Source: Salvia splendens (taxonomy: Eukaryota; Streptophyta; Magnoliopsida; Lamiales; Lamiaceae). From it: DNA of 64,000 bases. The notes beneath the pieces were generated by a model. The model ran no database searches. It had not been told where the DNA came from and saw nothing but the letters and a program-made list of their open reading frames with translations. Below, in pieces: positions 1 to 15,871 of this stretch. The stretch lies in contig NC_056037.1 of NCBI RefSeq assembly GCF_004379255.2, forward strand, positions 35,251,012 to 35,315,011, read 5' to 3'. The first letter of the stretch is position 1, and the number at the start of each line of letters is the position of its first letter. The position numbers and the translations under genes were made by a program.

Positions 1-781
1 GCTTATAGTTCCACAATTCATTGAATATATCTGAAAGTATGAACCGTGTCATGATTTTAGTCAGCACACCAGACAACATGTATAATGCGGATTTAACAGA
101 ATTGCTAATACCATCACTCACAATCTGAAAAAACAAATATTGATTTGAAGCAACACGATGTAAATTTTACCTGCAGCCTCTATTACTTGCGATAGCGGAC
201 GACCCCTCTTCGGCATTTTCGATCTGGCAAAAACCACAAAAACATATCATGGTACTGGAATTCATCATTATTTAACCGAACCCAAAATGGGTCTGCAAAA
301 TCACGAAACCGCCGCCTTGGTCTGCAAAATCACGAAAAAAGGACGCCTAAATCACTGTTGAAACATACCTATTAGAAAGTAGTCGGTGTTTCCGAGTCGA
401 TTTCAGCGTTGAAAGCTAATTCCCTCCGAAAATTTGGTCGACAAAATCCAAAATCTCCAAACGCGCCGCTGGGGAGGTAGATTTCTAGGGTTTGGGTAGT
501 GGAGAGAGTGGAAGTAGTTGTAAGGGTTGTGGGCGTAATGAATGAGGAAAGAAGGAGAATAGGAGCGTTTGAAATCCCGTGAAATTAGCATATTCCAAGA
601 TATGGCGGTTCAGCTTCTGTCAAATGGCCAAATTACCCCTGTAATGCATTAAGCCAACGTCTATAATGCAACACGGAGGTAAATTTATTAAAACAATCCG
701 ATCCGTCGATTCCCTAGATCTAACGGGTATTATTAAGAAGGAAAAAGGATGTAAGATGGGAAAAGGAGAATAAGGTCCCCC
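1..781. mobile_element. Right part of a TA-flanked TIR element (copy A), cut by the window edge
   Basis: This stretch aligns by eye with the right end of the complete element at 806-5588: the same exon-like blocks, the same subterminal sequence rich in TAATGCAT, and the same terminal block of roughly 60 bases that ends in CCCC against a (TA)n tract. Its left end lies outside the window. No transposase is visible. Class is uncertain; long inverted ends suggest a MULE-like non-autonomous element. Confidence 0.55.
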
Positions 782-805
782 TATATATATATATATATAT
801 ATATA
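782..805. repeat. (TA)n microsatellite between two TIR elements
   Basis: A run of about twelve TA units separates the right end of copy A from the left end of copy B. Elements of this family sit inside TA tracts at all ends seen here, so this run is probably the shared target. Confidence 0.85.
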
Positions 806-1077
806 GGGATGTATTCATTTCCTTTTCTCATATTTCCTCCTTTTTCCTTCTTAATCTTAACCGTTTATTTTCATCATCTAAAGGCCGAAAATATTGCACT
901 TAAATATTACTTTTTAATCAAATTTAATTAGGCGAAGGGCTTAATAGGGAATCAAGATGTTGGTGGTTATGGAAAGTTCCATGAAATCCTCCCATGAAAT
1001 CTTCCGTTTTTTCCATCTTCTTCACGCCTTCCAAACGCAATTTTTTGCAGTATTCCATCGTGCGATTTATTTGCTTT

Positions 1078-1321
1078 TCACAGATTGAACAGATTGCTCA
1101 ATTCCTTCCCCGCCTCCGATTCCGATATCGCACCCCACTCCCACAATTGATCCGAATACGCCACTGCGGGAATCACCATGGCTTTCATGGCTGCCCAATC
1201 GCGCTGCGCTGCTGCTGCCGCTGCTACGCTCGCTGCCGCGGGCATTCCAAACAACCTGGGCAACGTATAATCTGCCACCAGCTTCGGCGTGATCGCCGGA
1301 TTGTAGTGGCCAATCGACGAT
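1078..1321 (-). pseudogene. Unidentified protein-coding fragment inside the TIR element
   Basis: On the minus strand an open frame runs from about 1321 to a stop at 1078 (80 residues). It includes the stretches HYNPAITPKLVADY and PRLFGMPAAASVAAAAAA and ends KELSNLFNL. It lies close to the left end of copy B and is far more GC-rich than its surroundings, as expected of a host gene fragment picked up by a transposon. I do not recognise the protein. No upstream exon can be joined to it with confidence. It could also be the last exon of a gene native to the element. Confidence 0.35.
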
Positions 1322-1533
1322 GAGTAATTATGAATGAGTTTATGGAGATCGTCAATCGCGTTGGAGTTTAATTCGTTGGAGTTTGTTTAACTGATATACA
1401 TAATCCACATATTGTATAGTATAATGCTTATTTTAGTTTCTATAATGCATTATATGTGGTATGTAATGAACATTTATCTTAACCCGTTTAATTTAACTTA
1501 TACCATGTTTCGATCACCCATTACTTTATGCGT

Positions 1534-3375
1534 AGATACACGTAATGCACCAACTGTAATGTATAATGCATGTTACTGAATATATAATGCATGATATGTT
1601 AACTGCAATGTATTGATCTTCTTAGTCGTTTTTGTCTGGTTTTGATTATTTGAGGTTTATGGTTCATTCATTCCCCTAAGGTTACCCAATTCCAGGGGCT
1701 AGGGTGTAGTATATTGTAAGCAACACAACCTCTATGAAAGACAGCGCGTATTATTCCGTCGTTAAGGGCTTATATTTTGCCGTGGCTGGGGTAGTAGTTT
1801 AAGCCGATACACATAATGTACCAATTATTAATTGATAATGCATGTTATTGAATATATAATGCATGATATGTTAACTGCAATGTATTGAAACATGATTGTC
1901 AGTTTTTGATAATGTGGGGTTTAGGGTTCATTCATTCCCGTAGGGTTGCCCAATTCCGGGGGCTAGGGTGTAGTATAGTGTAAGCAACACAACCTCTACG
2001 AAAGACCGCGAGTATTAGTCCGTCCTTAAGGGTTTAGATTTTGGCGTGGCTAGGGTAGTAGTTTTAGCCGATACACGTAATGCACCAACTGTAATGTATA
2101 ATGCATGTTACTGAATATATAATGCATGATATGTTAACTGCAATGTATTGATCTTCTTAGTCGTTTTTGTCTGGTTTTGATTATTTGAGGTTTATGGTTC
2201 ATTCATTCCCCTAGGGTTGCCCAATTCCAGGGGCTAGGGTGTAGTATATTGTAAGCAACACAACCTCTACGAAAGACAGCGCGTATTAGTCCGTCGTTAA
2301 GGGCTTAGATTTTGGCGTGGCTATGGCAGTAGTTTAAGCCGATACACATAATGCACCAATTATTAATAGATAATGCATATTATTGAATATATAATGCATG
2401 ATATGTTAACTGCAATGTATTGAAACATGATTGTCAGTTTTTGATAATGTGGGGTTTAGGGTTCATTCATTCCCGTAGGGTTGCCCAATTCCGGGGGCTA
2501 GGGTGTAGTATAGTATAAGCAACACAACCTCTACGAAAGACCGCGAGTATTAGTCCGTCTTTAAGGGTTTAGATTTTGGCGTGGCTAGGGTAGTAGTTTT
2601 AGCCGATACACGTAATGCACCAACTGTAATGTATAATGCATGTTACTGAATATATAATGCATGATATGTTAACTGCAATGTATTGATCAAAAGACCGCGA
2701 GTATTAGTCCGTCCTTAAGGGTTTAGATTTTGGCGTGGCTAGGGTAGTAGTTTTAGCCGATACACGTAATGCACCAACTGTAATGTATAATGCATGTTAC
2801 TGAATATATAATGCATGATATGTTAACTGCAATGTATTGATCTTCTTAGTCGTTTTTGTCTGGTTTTGATTATTTGAGGTTTATGTTTCATTCATTCCCC
2901 TAGGGTTGCCCAATTCCAGGGGCTAGGGTGTAGTATATTGTAAGCAACACAACCTCTACGAAAGACAGCGTGTATTAGTCCGTCGTTAAGGGCTTAGATT
3001 TTGACGTGGCTATGGTAGTAGTTTAAGTCGATACTTATAATGCACCAATTATTAATAGATAATGCATATTATTGAATATATAATGCATGATATGTTAACT
3101 GCAATGTATTGAAACATGATTGTCAGTTTTTGATAATGTGGGGTTTAGGGTTCATACATTCCCGTAGGGTTGCCCAATTCCGGGGGCTAGGGTGTAGTAT
3201 ATTGTAAGCAACACAACCTCTACGAAAGACCGCGAGTATTAGTCCGTCCTTAAGGGTTTAGATTTTGGCGAGGCTAGGGTAGTAGTTTAAGCCGATACAC
3301 ATAATGCACCAACAGTTAATAGATAATGCATGTTATTGTATATATAATGCATGATATGTTAACTGCAATGTACTT
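1534..3375. repeat. Higher-order tandem array, alternating 271- and 264-bp monomers
   Basis: Monomers begin with CGATACACGTAATGCACC or a close variant at 1534, 1805, 2069, 2340, 2604, 2758, 3029 and 3293. Two types alternate: type 1 (271 bp, with a TCTTCTTAGTCG block) and type 2 (264 bp, with an AACATGATTGTC block), giving a 535-bp dimer. The unit at 2604-2757 is shortened to 154 bp by an internal deletion, and the last unit is partial. The array lies wholly inside the TIR element. Confidence 0.9.
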
Positions 3376-4394
3376 GATAAATAATGCATATAAATAGCAA
3401 CATTCTGTACAAATTCAATCAAATAATGAACATACAATTATTGCATTGACACATTGGCACATGTAAAACAGCAGGCTTAGAATGTCTAACACATGATAAA
3501 TAATGCATACAAATAGGTAAATAATGTACAAATTCAATCAAATAATGCGGCCTTTTCTTCCGGAGTTGTACTAGTCTCGGCCTCTGATAATCGCTCTCAG
3601 AATTTCTGGGCAATTCCTACTGGCAGTATATCATCGACCGCCTCATCGATCTCTAATCTTAGTTGCTTTGATGCTTTACAACATAAAAAATGCACCAATC
3701 GTCGAGTTCAGGTCTTACTCGCTTCTCTGAAATTGAACAAACAAAGTAACATATCACAACATTTTCAATAAAGTAGACTACGTTCTGTGTAAAGATGTGT
3801 ACATATTAATGTTTACATATTAATGCAAACAACGTAATCAATCAGATCACATGAATGATTGCATAACACATCCGCATAATGCATTAAATATTACTGATAA
3901 TGCATTAAATATTACTGATAATGCATTACATACTATTGATAATGCATTGTTACAACATTGAAATGCACATTTTTTCAAAACACCTCTCTAATGCATATTT
4001 TAGTAAATATAATGCATAAATTATGTTCTGAAATGCAATGACCTGATAATGCATTTTCTCAAAATATAAATGAACATGTGTTACACACAAAATGTATTAA
4101 ACTATATAAATCACAGAGCACGTATAAAATGCAGACATTACAACAAAAAATGCACAATTACAGTTCCACAATTCTTTGCCCACACAACATAATACAAAAA
4201 AAGCTTCTGCCTGAGAATATTTAACAACAATTCCAAGTAGCCTCTGTAATGCAAATTTTGGTAAACATAATGCATAAAATATGTTACATAATGCTTAGTT
4301 TATATAAATTATGCTCCATATAAACAAAATATATTACACTTTATAACTAATACAAGTCATATAATGCAAACATTACTACAAAAAAATGCATGAT

Positions 4395-4970
4395 TATAGT
4401 ACCATAATGCATTGAATACATCTGAACTTATGAACTCTTTCGCGTGTGTAGTCACCACACCACACAACATGGATAATGCGGATTCAACAGAGTTGCTAAT
4501 ACACTTGCACACAATCTACAAAAAAGATTATGAATTGAATCAGTCCGATGCAAATTTTACCTGCAGCCTCTGATACTAGAGAAAGCTGTCGACCCCTCTT
4601 AGGCATTTTCGATCTGGCAGAAACCACAAAAACATATCATGATACCGGAATTCATGTCTATTTAGCCGAACCTAAAATGGGTCTGCAAAATCACTAAACC
4701 ACAAAAACATATTCACGCCACATTAAGAGAAAACCATAAACAAAGAACAACTTATTTCACAATGCATCGAATACATCTGAAATTAACAAATCTTTTGCGG
4801 GTTTAGTCACCACAACACAAAACATGGATACTGCCGATTCAACAACGTTGCTAATACCCTTTCACACAATCTACCAAAAAGATACTGAACTGAATCTGGC
4901 CGACGGAATATTTACCTGCGTCCTCTGATACTTGCGAAAGCGGTCGTCCCCTCTTAGTCATTCTCGATCT
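4395..4970 (-). pseudogene. Two tandem copies of an exon-like cassette (a third lies at 1-217)
   Basis: Each cassette, read on the minus strand, has a start-like block coding for MPKRGRPLS or a near variant, a GCAG/GTAAA donor-like junction, a short intron-like gap ending in TAG or CAG, and a second block with the residues ISNSVESALSM. Blocks lie at 4561-4607 with about 4395-4515, and at about 4916-4962 with 4750-4873. The matching copy in element A is at 171-217 with 1-126. Stops interrupt simple joined frames, so these look like decayed, duplicated exons of an element gene or a captured gene. I do not recognise the family. Confidence 0.35.
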
Positions 4971-5599
4971 GCCTGAAACCAAACAGATGTATCATGAGGC
5001 CGCAATCGACTCCTATTTATCCGAACCCAAAATCACTAAATAGTATGAGAAATCCAAAACCAAAACCAACTTGTTTCAGTCCTGTCTGCGACCAGGCATA
5101 TAGAAAAGCGTGATTTTACCAATATGCGTCTGCAAAATCACAAAATAAGATGCCTACATCGATGTTGTAACATACCTTCGAGCAATTAGGCGGTGTTTAT
5201 GCGTAGATGTTGACACCGGTAGCTAATTTTGGCCGTATTTTTGGTCGACTACTGCTCAATTGTGAGAAACGGCGATGGGGAGGGGAGAGCTAGGGTTTTT
5301 AGTGGTGGAGAGAGTGGGGTGAATGATTTCGGTTGTGTGCATATGGAGTGAGGAAATAAGCAGAGTAGGTTGCTTCAAATCCCGTGAAAGATGCCCATTC
5401 CAAAATATGGCGTTTCATATTACACCTGAAATGTCTTTATTACCCCTGTAATGCATACTATGACCTTCTATAATGCAACACGGAATTAGATTCATAGTTT
5501 CAATGTGATCCGTTGATTCCCTAGATCTAAGGGTTAATATTAAGAAGGAAAAAGGATGTAAAAGGGGAAAAGGAGAATAAGGCTCCCCTATATATATAT

Positions 5600-8125
5600 A
5601 TTTTAAATAATATTAAACTCAATTTGTAGTTTGGCAAAATATATATTTATAATTTTATTCAAATGTATTATAATCAATAGACAATTGCCCTAAACTGCAA
5701 GGATGACTTAATTTTGCATTAGAGTTGACGAAAACGTTATGACCGCAACCCTGATCTGTATAATATTCTGGAATAAATAGCAGACATCAAATGACATTGT
5801 TTTATGATTTTTAAAAATTTAATTTGCGAGATGAGAATTAAACTTATCTTTACAGAGTAAATAATTATTTTGTTAAATTATATTTTTATCCCTCACTCGT
5901 TTACTTTTTATTAATTCCGGTCTCCCTAAAATTGTACTCCTATCATATACTCAGCCATTGACACAACTCTTACATTAATAGACAGATCAAGTATAACCAA
6001 GTTTCAGATCCATGATTTGTGTTTCACCCATAACACGTAAGAAAACTTGAAGCTATATTTATCATTAATAGACAGATTCATGTTTAATGAGTTTCAGATC
6101 CGTGGTTCGTGTTTGACCCACACCACATTATAAGAAACTTAATTAAATGAAGAATGAATAGAAAAAATCAAATTTTTTTAAAATCTCTATCTAGTAAATT
6201 ACTCCCTTCGTCCCAAGGAAGATAACCCCTTCCTTGGGCAACACATGATTTTATGCAATTTTATTTTATGTGTTAAGTGGAGAGAATAAAGTAAAAATAA
6301 TGGAATAAAATAGAGATAAATGGTTCTATTTTTAGTAATGGATGGACAAACTAAAAAGAAAAGTGATCATCTTCATTAGGTCATCTTCGGTTTTATAAGA
6401 CCAAGTCATATAACAATGCATAAAAACCGTCCTCGTCACTTTCTATTTCAATAATGTCATGTTAAATCACGCCTAACTCAGATTAAACTCAAATTAATAA
6501 AAGCAATTTTTTAATTAAAACACCAGTAAGCACAAACTTCATAGCATAGCTAAATTGAGCTAGTACAAAAATAAAAACACTTGCTAGGTTCTAGAAAGAA
6601 GAGTGATAGTTGTACCCTATAACTTTTATGAGCCTTTATCATTTCACCACAACTTTATATTTTTTTTTGTTCCAAGTTCCACAATTCTAAGTTTCACCCT
6701 TGTCTTCTTCCTCGTTACATTTATTTCCGTCATCTCTTAGAACTCTAGACTTCGTCTAACACTCAAACTTCGTATATACTCAAACTTCCTAGGATGGCCA
6801 TAGCAGGATTACACAGCGCAGATATTAGTAAACATATTTAATACTGTCATTGTAATCATGTTAGATCTGGCATCATTTAGTGGCCATAGCAGGCTCACTT
6901 TCATTTTTAATAATGCTATTTTAACCACTAGTTTCTTTAGTCAATATTAGTAGGCATATAAAACTTGAAAACATACTTTGGTTGATATTACATCACAATC
7001 GATGATTGATAGATGTGCAATTGTGTTCCGACAAGAACACAACTAAATTTAATTTTTTTGAAAAATAATTAAAATATAGTACCTCAAAAAATTTCTATTA
7101 ATGATGAGAATTACGTCTGACCAATTTGGAATTAAAGATATAGTCAAGCATTATATGAACCATAATGCATATATATTTATATATTCCTTCCATCACAATT
7201 ATATAGGTTCATTTAAGAAACATCTATAAGTTCTAACAAAAAAATTAATATTGTCTAGAAATATCTTCAAAAGCTTATTATTTATACCATTCCATTTTAC
7301 AAATATTAATTTATGAGACAGTATCACAATAAATGTGATCTTTTCATTCATGCATGATGCATGATCCACGCCAAAATGATTGTAGATAATGAAACCACAA
7401 TATTGCTCCATCTCTTCCAAATTTTATCCGATCCTTCAAAGTTCAAATGAAAAAATAGTTAATCTATATGAAGCATGGTGTGCATATTAATTAAAACCAA
7501 TGTTGTTGAAAATTGTGATTTATTGGGAGAATATGATTACTAGGAATATAATTTTTGATATATTTGGTATAAGGATGACAAACTTATAATAATCAATTAA
7601 ATATAACTAAATAATAGTAGATATTTATAATCAATATGAATAATATTTTTCAATAATTAAAGTAAGTTGGAAAGATAATAGTAATAATGATCATTATGAT
7701 CCATAGTTCTAAAAGTTACATAAATTTTGTTTAATAAGTTATTCACTGGGAACTTATTATATACTAGTAATGGGTATTTTTATACAAAAATAATTTCGAA
7801 TAGAGCAAATAAGTGAGAATCCTGAAATTTGAAACAAAGAACTCCTTAAAAAAAGGTTGGGAATTAAAGATTTTAGAAAATGGCATACTTTTCTTATTTT
7901 CATGATTCTTTTTATTAAAAAAATTAAATAAAATTAATTTCCCAAAATAAAAACTGCATGCAAACCTGCCCTAAAGTTCAAATAGTAGAATATGTCAGTA
8001 TATTATCCTAGCCGTCGGTAAATTTCACGTGAAAATTTAAGTGGAGAACAAAAGATAAGTTTTACATATCACTGAATAGTATACGTATAAGTATTTCTAT
8101 AAATATAAACAAAGAATTAAAAACT
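5600..8125. other. AT-rich intergenic sequence
   Basis: No open frame of protein-like character is seen. A degenerate Stowaway-like end (ACTCCCTTCGTCCC) lies near 6203. The pair at about 5970-6055 and 6065-6135 is a diverged local duplication containing GTTTCAGATCC. Nothing else can be supported. Confidence 0.5.
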
Positions 8126-9981
8126 CTAATTTATATACTTTATCAGGAATATTAAAATCTGAGGAGTTAGCGTACCATTTGGTGGTGGTGGTGGTGGTGC
8201 CGGTGGGCTATTACAGTCTAATCCGAGGCTACCTGCACCCAAATACGTAAGAAAATCCAATTATTATTATTATTATTATTGTTATTTATTGAAATGCTAA
8301 TATTGCTAAATGCTTTTATTATTCATTGCTCAAAATTCATAAACCCCGAATATAAATCCAGAAGAAAAATTACATTTCTTGAAGCATGGATAGTCAGGAA
8401 GGTTGAGCAAATTGGTAGATCCACTGTTGCATTCACAAGTATGATTCGTTCCATTAGCAAGGCATGTACCCTCATTACACCATACCAAAAAGCATCCTGT
8501 CGTATCAATGTTACAAATATCGCATTTCAATATAAAGATAACCACTGCAATTATTATACTCCCCCGTCCCTCTGCTATAGCAGAGGCGTTTCATTTTGAA
8601 AAAATGATAATAAATAATTAAAATAGAAAAAATGTAAAATAAGAGAAAAAATAATATAGAGAAGACTCTTAACTATATTATTCTCTTTTTTACTTTACTT
8701 TTTTTCCACTTTACCTATTTATTATAATTTTTTCAAAACGAGTGCTCAAAATGAAACGTCTCTACTACAGATGGACGGAGGGAGTATAAGTCTTATGAAT
8801 TATTCAACATTTCACTAGTTGGTTTCTAAGTTGGAACTCCATATATATCTATTGTGATATTAGAGTGGATCATTGACTGTGGCTGAAACTTTTAATCCAA
8901 TAGTAGTATATTTGGGTCAAAAACAAAGAAAATAACTAACTCTTCGGTATATTTGGACTTGAAATCTAATCCAATAACGTGTTGGTAAATTCCATGTGAT
9001 CTGACCCGATTAGAAAAATAAAATTCCAACAAAATTGAAGGGGAATATTAATAAATGAAATAACAAATATCCTATATAAGATAATGAATGTACAACTATA
9101 TAAGAGATTATTATTTCATTTATTTGCACAGTTTGGTTCGCTAGTATATTATAAATTTATAATCAAGTGCATTTAATTATGATACAATATATTTCATTTA
9201 TTAATTATATCCCTCTTAATACTATTTTCTAATTTAAGGATAGTTATGTTGATATATTCCCTGCTAATGATTATAAAATAATTTACCGCTCAAAGGATCA
9301 AGAAATGGTGGAAGTGTAAGACCAGGTGGCGGCGGAGGCGGTGGCGGCGGAGGCGCATTGTTCCCGCACTCGAAGTCTATAGTGCCTGCAAATGTTGAAT
9401 CAGTTTTTTCAAATCTTTATATTTAAAGAAAATAGCTAATCAAATTTTATGCAACATCATCTCTTTTAAAATAAATATTTAAATTGCGTTTGACACCAAC
9501 GAGATGCAATTCCGGATAAAAGAAAATAATGTGCTTCTAATTAACACAATTAAGATTAATTTGAAAATCAAAAGTAAAAAACAATAATCAGAGTTCATCA
9601 TAATCTCAATAAAAGTATGTAACAATATAGACAATAAATGAACATGAGACACTTACAAATCGGTAAAATACAAGCACGTGCATCAAAACCATGCTTCCAT
9701 CCAAGCTTACACGTGCAAGTATAATTGGTACCCGAGGCCGAGGGCGCACATGTTCCTTGTCCACAAAACGCATCTTTACAAGGATCGTCACCTACACCTA
9801 TATACAATCAAGCCAAACTCGAGCTTTATTTAAACACGAAATAGTAACTTTTTTTACATGTCTACGCAAAAATGAGGAGAGGTCGAATTCAAAAGACTCT
9901 GCACCTACCGAGTGTCCGAATGGGGAGACAGAGGACGAGGATGACGAATGAAAAGAGTAGGAGGAAATGAGAGTCTCTCAT
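8126..9981 (-). CDS. Secreted EGF-like domain protein, five exons, 196 aa
   Basis: Exons in transcription order are 9909-9981, 9657-9797, 9287-9385, 8374-8544 and 8126-8232 (591 nt with stop). All introns are GT-AG. Exon 1 encodes a 24-residue hydrophobic signal peptide (MRDSHFLLLFSFVILVLCLP). Exon 2 encodes a cysteine-rich EGF-like module (DPCKDAFCGQGTC, then CTCKLGW). Exon 3 holds a ten-proline run after FECGNN. Exon 4 holds a second EGF-like module with CNEGTC, CECNSGS and the NLLNLP motif seen in plant EGF-like, Notch-annotated proteins. Exon 5 ends with a seven-proline run and a short tail. The role is unknown; it is likely apoplastic or membrane-attached. Homologs usually end in a hydrophobic GPI-type tail. 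Here the tail is short, and AATG/GTACGC near 8169 could be a donor to an unseen last exon. Confidence 0.75.
8559..8784. mobile_element. Stowaway-type MITE in an intron of the EGF-like gene
   Basis: The left end reads CTCCCCCGTCCCTCTG and the right end GGACGGAGGGAG. TA dinucleotides flank both ends. The interior is a long imperfect palindrome. It sits 15 bases before the fourth exon (5' side), inside the intron 8545-9286. Confidence 0.85.
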
Positions 9982-11182
9982 AATTTTTGGTGCAATTGGA
10001 AATAGAGATTCAAGGTGAACAAAAATATAGTATGATTTGCTATTTGTTGATTACTTTTGAAGACGTGAGATTCTCATGATAATATATGATTTGCTATGTG
10101 AGCATAAAAGAATAATGGCTTTGAGAATAAGTGCATATATATGTTAAAAGTAATGTAGAAATGTTCATAGTAAATTACGATTATTTTGCTCATAATAAAA
10201 GAATTCATAACAATGTAAGATATTATATCGACGGAGATTGCGATGGAGCATTTTGTGATAAATCGAAAATCTCACTACCAAATGAATGAGTCGATTTTTC
10301 CCACATTGTATATGACAAAATCAAATTTGGCTTTCGTATTTAGTTCAACTTATATGGCCGTTCTAATTTCGTTTAGTGAAAATATTACTTATGAATTAAA
10401 GTATTTAGGGGATTTCTACTTTTCTAGTAATAAAAGAATCAGATATTTGTAGTTAGATAAATAATCTTTTCACGAAACTCGATCATTAAAATATTTTTTA
10501 TATTAAAGGAGTATATTTTAGTGCAAGCATTTAAATAAATTTGTATTAGGCATTTATGTTTGTAAGTACATTCAAATGTATACTATTATAAGAAATAATA
10601 GCCTAATATATTCAAGCGTTTGGTTAAAATCTAACATATATCCCAATATTTTAAAAATTGCATTTTTGCACCCAACATATTAGCCTTATTTAAAAAAAAT
10701 AATATCGCAAGGTTTCCCTAGTAAAAAATCCTTACAATATTGGGATTTTTTTGACGATATTCAAACGTCACAAATAAACTACAGAGTAAAAAGAATTGGA
10801 AGAAACTCCCCAAGTTCTTGGAGGATGTTCCACCTCAAAAGAAAAAAATAAAAAATAAAAAATAAAAAATAAAAAAAGATCCCACAACACAGAAATTAGA
10901 GGAAATGCAGATCGATTTCTCGATACAAAAGATCAATAAAGATTTGGATCATTAGTAGATATGTTAAAAAACGAAGAACACAAGAGAACTTGAGAAGCTT
11001 CTCACCATAAACAAACAGCTCACTTAAATGCAGATACCTGAGGAATAAAAAGGATTCGGGGCTATAGTTCGTATCGTCGTTTGATAGTAGCAAACCAAAC
11101 ACACGAAGCACAGAGACCAACAAGAAGGATATCGGGAAAGAGACGAAGGGAGGTATTGTACCGAATATCACAGGAGATTCAG
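9982..11182. other. Intergenic sequence plus the katanin 3' untranslated region
   Basis: No gene is seen. The segment from about 10890 to 11182 directly follows the katanin stop codon on the minus strand and is the likely 3' UTR. An (AAAAAT)n-like run lies at 10843-10875. The open frame at 10243-10452 has no protein-like features. Confidence 0.5.
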
Positions 11183-14316
<3,134 letters not shown>

Positions 14317-14714
14317 TTGTACTATTTCTCTCTTTCTCGCAAACGAATTAAATAGGATTGGCTAAGTTAGGGTTTGAATACCGAGCTGAAATCAAGATAT
14401 CAAAATTTGCAGGAGGGTTGGTGAAATGAAACGCAACGGATACGTATCAATGGTGTGTGGGCAGTGGGTTCAAATTCGGTGGAGTTGACGCCACAGAAAT
14501 GGGGACGACGGTCACCTCGACAGAGCAGAAATGGCCAAGGGGTTATTTACTGAACAGAAAAAGCTTAGTTAGCTTTCCTTTAACAAATTAAAAATCAATC
14601 AATTTAATTACACTGAATATTAATCAATTCTTTAACAATGATTATTTTTTTAAAAACAAAACTCCAGTATCATAGTCACTGCCCAAAAAAAATTGTATAG
14701 ACGAATGCACATTA

Positions 14715-15541
14715 GAGCATCCACATCGGCGAGCATGCAGCAGCCGTCCGTCCGTTCGTGCCAGCGGCACGGAGACGCTGTCCACCGTTGCGCTCGCGCC
14801 GCTGGCACGGCGCTGCTCGATGCATCGAGCACGTCCGTGTTAGCGAGCAGGCGACGTGGCACGTTCTGATTGGCCAACGGCATATCCGGTGGAAAATCAT
14901 TTTTTTTAAAAATAAAAAATAATACCAAAAAAAAAATCACAATCCCAAAAAATGGCCGTTTTTTTGCCCGTTTTTCTATATTTTTTGAATTTTTTTTAAA
15001 TTTTTTCCCTAAAATCATCTATAAATACACACATTCATCATCCATTTTTCACATCAAATCATCTCTCATTCATCTCTGAGGTGTGCATACGACGGTGGGT
15101 GAGAGGATCGAATCAAGGCACACAATGGGCGATACCCGAACCCACGTTGAGCTACAAAAAAACTTAATCAAACACATGTGGCCGAAATTCGGCCACAAGT
15201 AATGGGTTTTTTAATTTTATGAATTTAATTATGTAATTTTTAATTTTTAGGAGTTTAATTATGTAATTTTTAATTTTTAGGAGTTTAATTATGTAATTTT
15301 TAATTTTTAGGATTTTAATTATGTTATTTTTAATGTATTTTGTAATATTATTTCGAATATTTTTAATGCATTTTAATTTTATGGAAATGTTTTTATTTAA
15401 ATTGAATAATGGAATGGTGAGACCCTTGTGCTCGCCTTGAGGAAGAGCATGGATGTGGGTGTTGTGCTCTTACCTAAGAGTATGCAGAATAAGTGGGGTC
15501 GGGCTCACATCCATGCTCATTGGCAAGAGCACGGGATGCTC
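14715..15541 (+). mobile_element. PIF/Harbinger deletion derivative
   Basis: The left end reads GAGCATCCACATCGG and the right end closes with GGATGCTC. The left flank is TTA, matching the TWA target preference of Harbinger; the right flank is TCA. At 15124-15210 a short frame reads MGDTRTHVELQKNLIKHMW and then stops, which matches the C-terminal end of ALP1/Harbinger transposases. The sequence before it looks like the element's 5' leader. The body of the transposase is deleted. Confidence 0.7.
15240..15330. repeat. Short tandem repeat, about 30-bp unit
   Basis: Units of the form TTTAATTATGTAATTTTTAA followed by TTTTTAGGAG repeat about three times inside the Harbinger derivative. Confidence 0.8.
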
Positions 15542-15871
15542 TCAATGCTATTACCTTAATTTTGGAATTTTGGGAGGGGCATATAGATTGAAGAATTTAA
15601 AACCCCCTTTAGAAAAATACACTCTATTATAACATCGAATGGAATGGAGCCCATAGTCATAAATATAAGGAGGCCCATTTCTAACGTGACACAAGTAAAT
15701 ATGGCCTAGTAATAAGTGGTGCTCAAAGCTCATGGTTCTTCAAACTTTGAAGTTCAAATTCAAGGGAAAAGATAAAAGTAGACATTAATTAAGTTTTTGA
15801 AAATAATATAAGCTTTACTTAAGCAACCGTTAAAAAATTAACTTGGAGAAATTAAAAAGAAAATAATAATA

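Larger units (their letters stand above)
806..5588. mobile_element. Complete non-autonomous TIR element (copy B), about 4.8 kb, inserted in (TA)n
   Basis: The left end starts AGGGATGTATTCATTTCC and the right end, read in reverse complement, starts AGGGGAGCCTTATTCTCC. Both continue into a shared block reading CCTTTTTCCTTCTTAAT. The terminal inverted repeats are therefore about 60 bases long. A (TA)n run touches each end. The inside holds a tandem array (1534-3375), AT-rich filler with many TAATGCAT motifs, and exon-like blocks, but no transposase. It resembles microsatellite-targeting elements such as rice Micron in its TA context; the relation is inferred from context only. Confidence 0.6.

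Noticed and set aside
1534..3375. CRISPR-like array
   Set aside because: The repeats are long, touching monomers without spacers, in a plant transposon.
10243..10452. 69-residue plus-strand frame
   Set aside because: AT-rich chance frame with no motif, no splice context and no codon bias.
14650..15079. Frames of 62-122 residues on both strands
   Set aside because: They lie in the Harbinger derivative and read lysine- and phenylalanine-rich low-complexity sequence.
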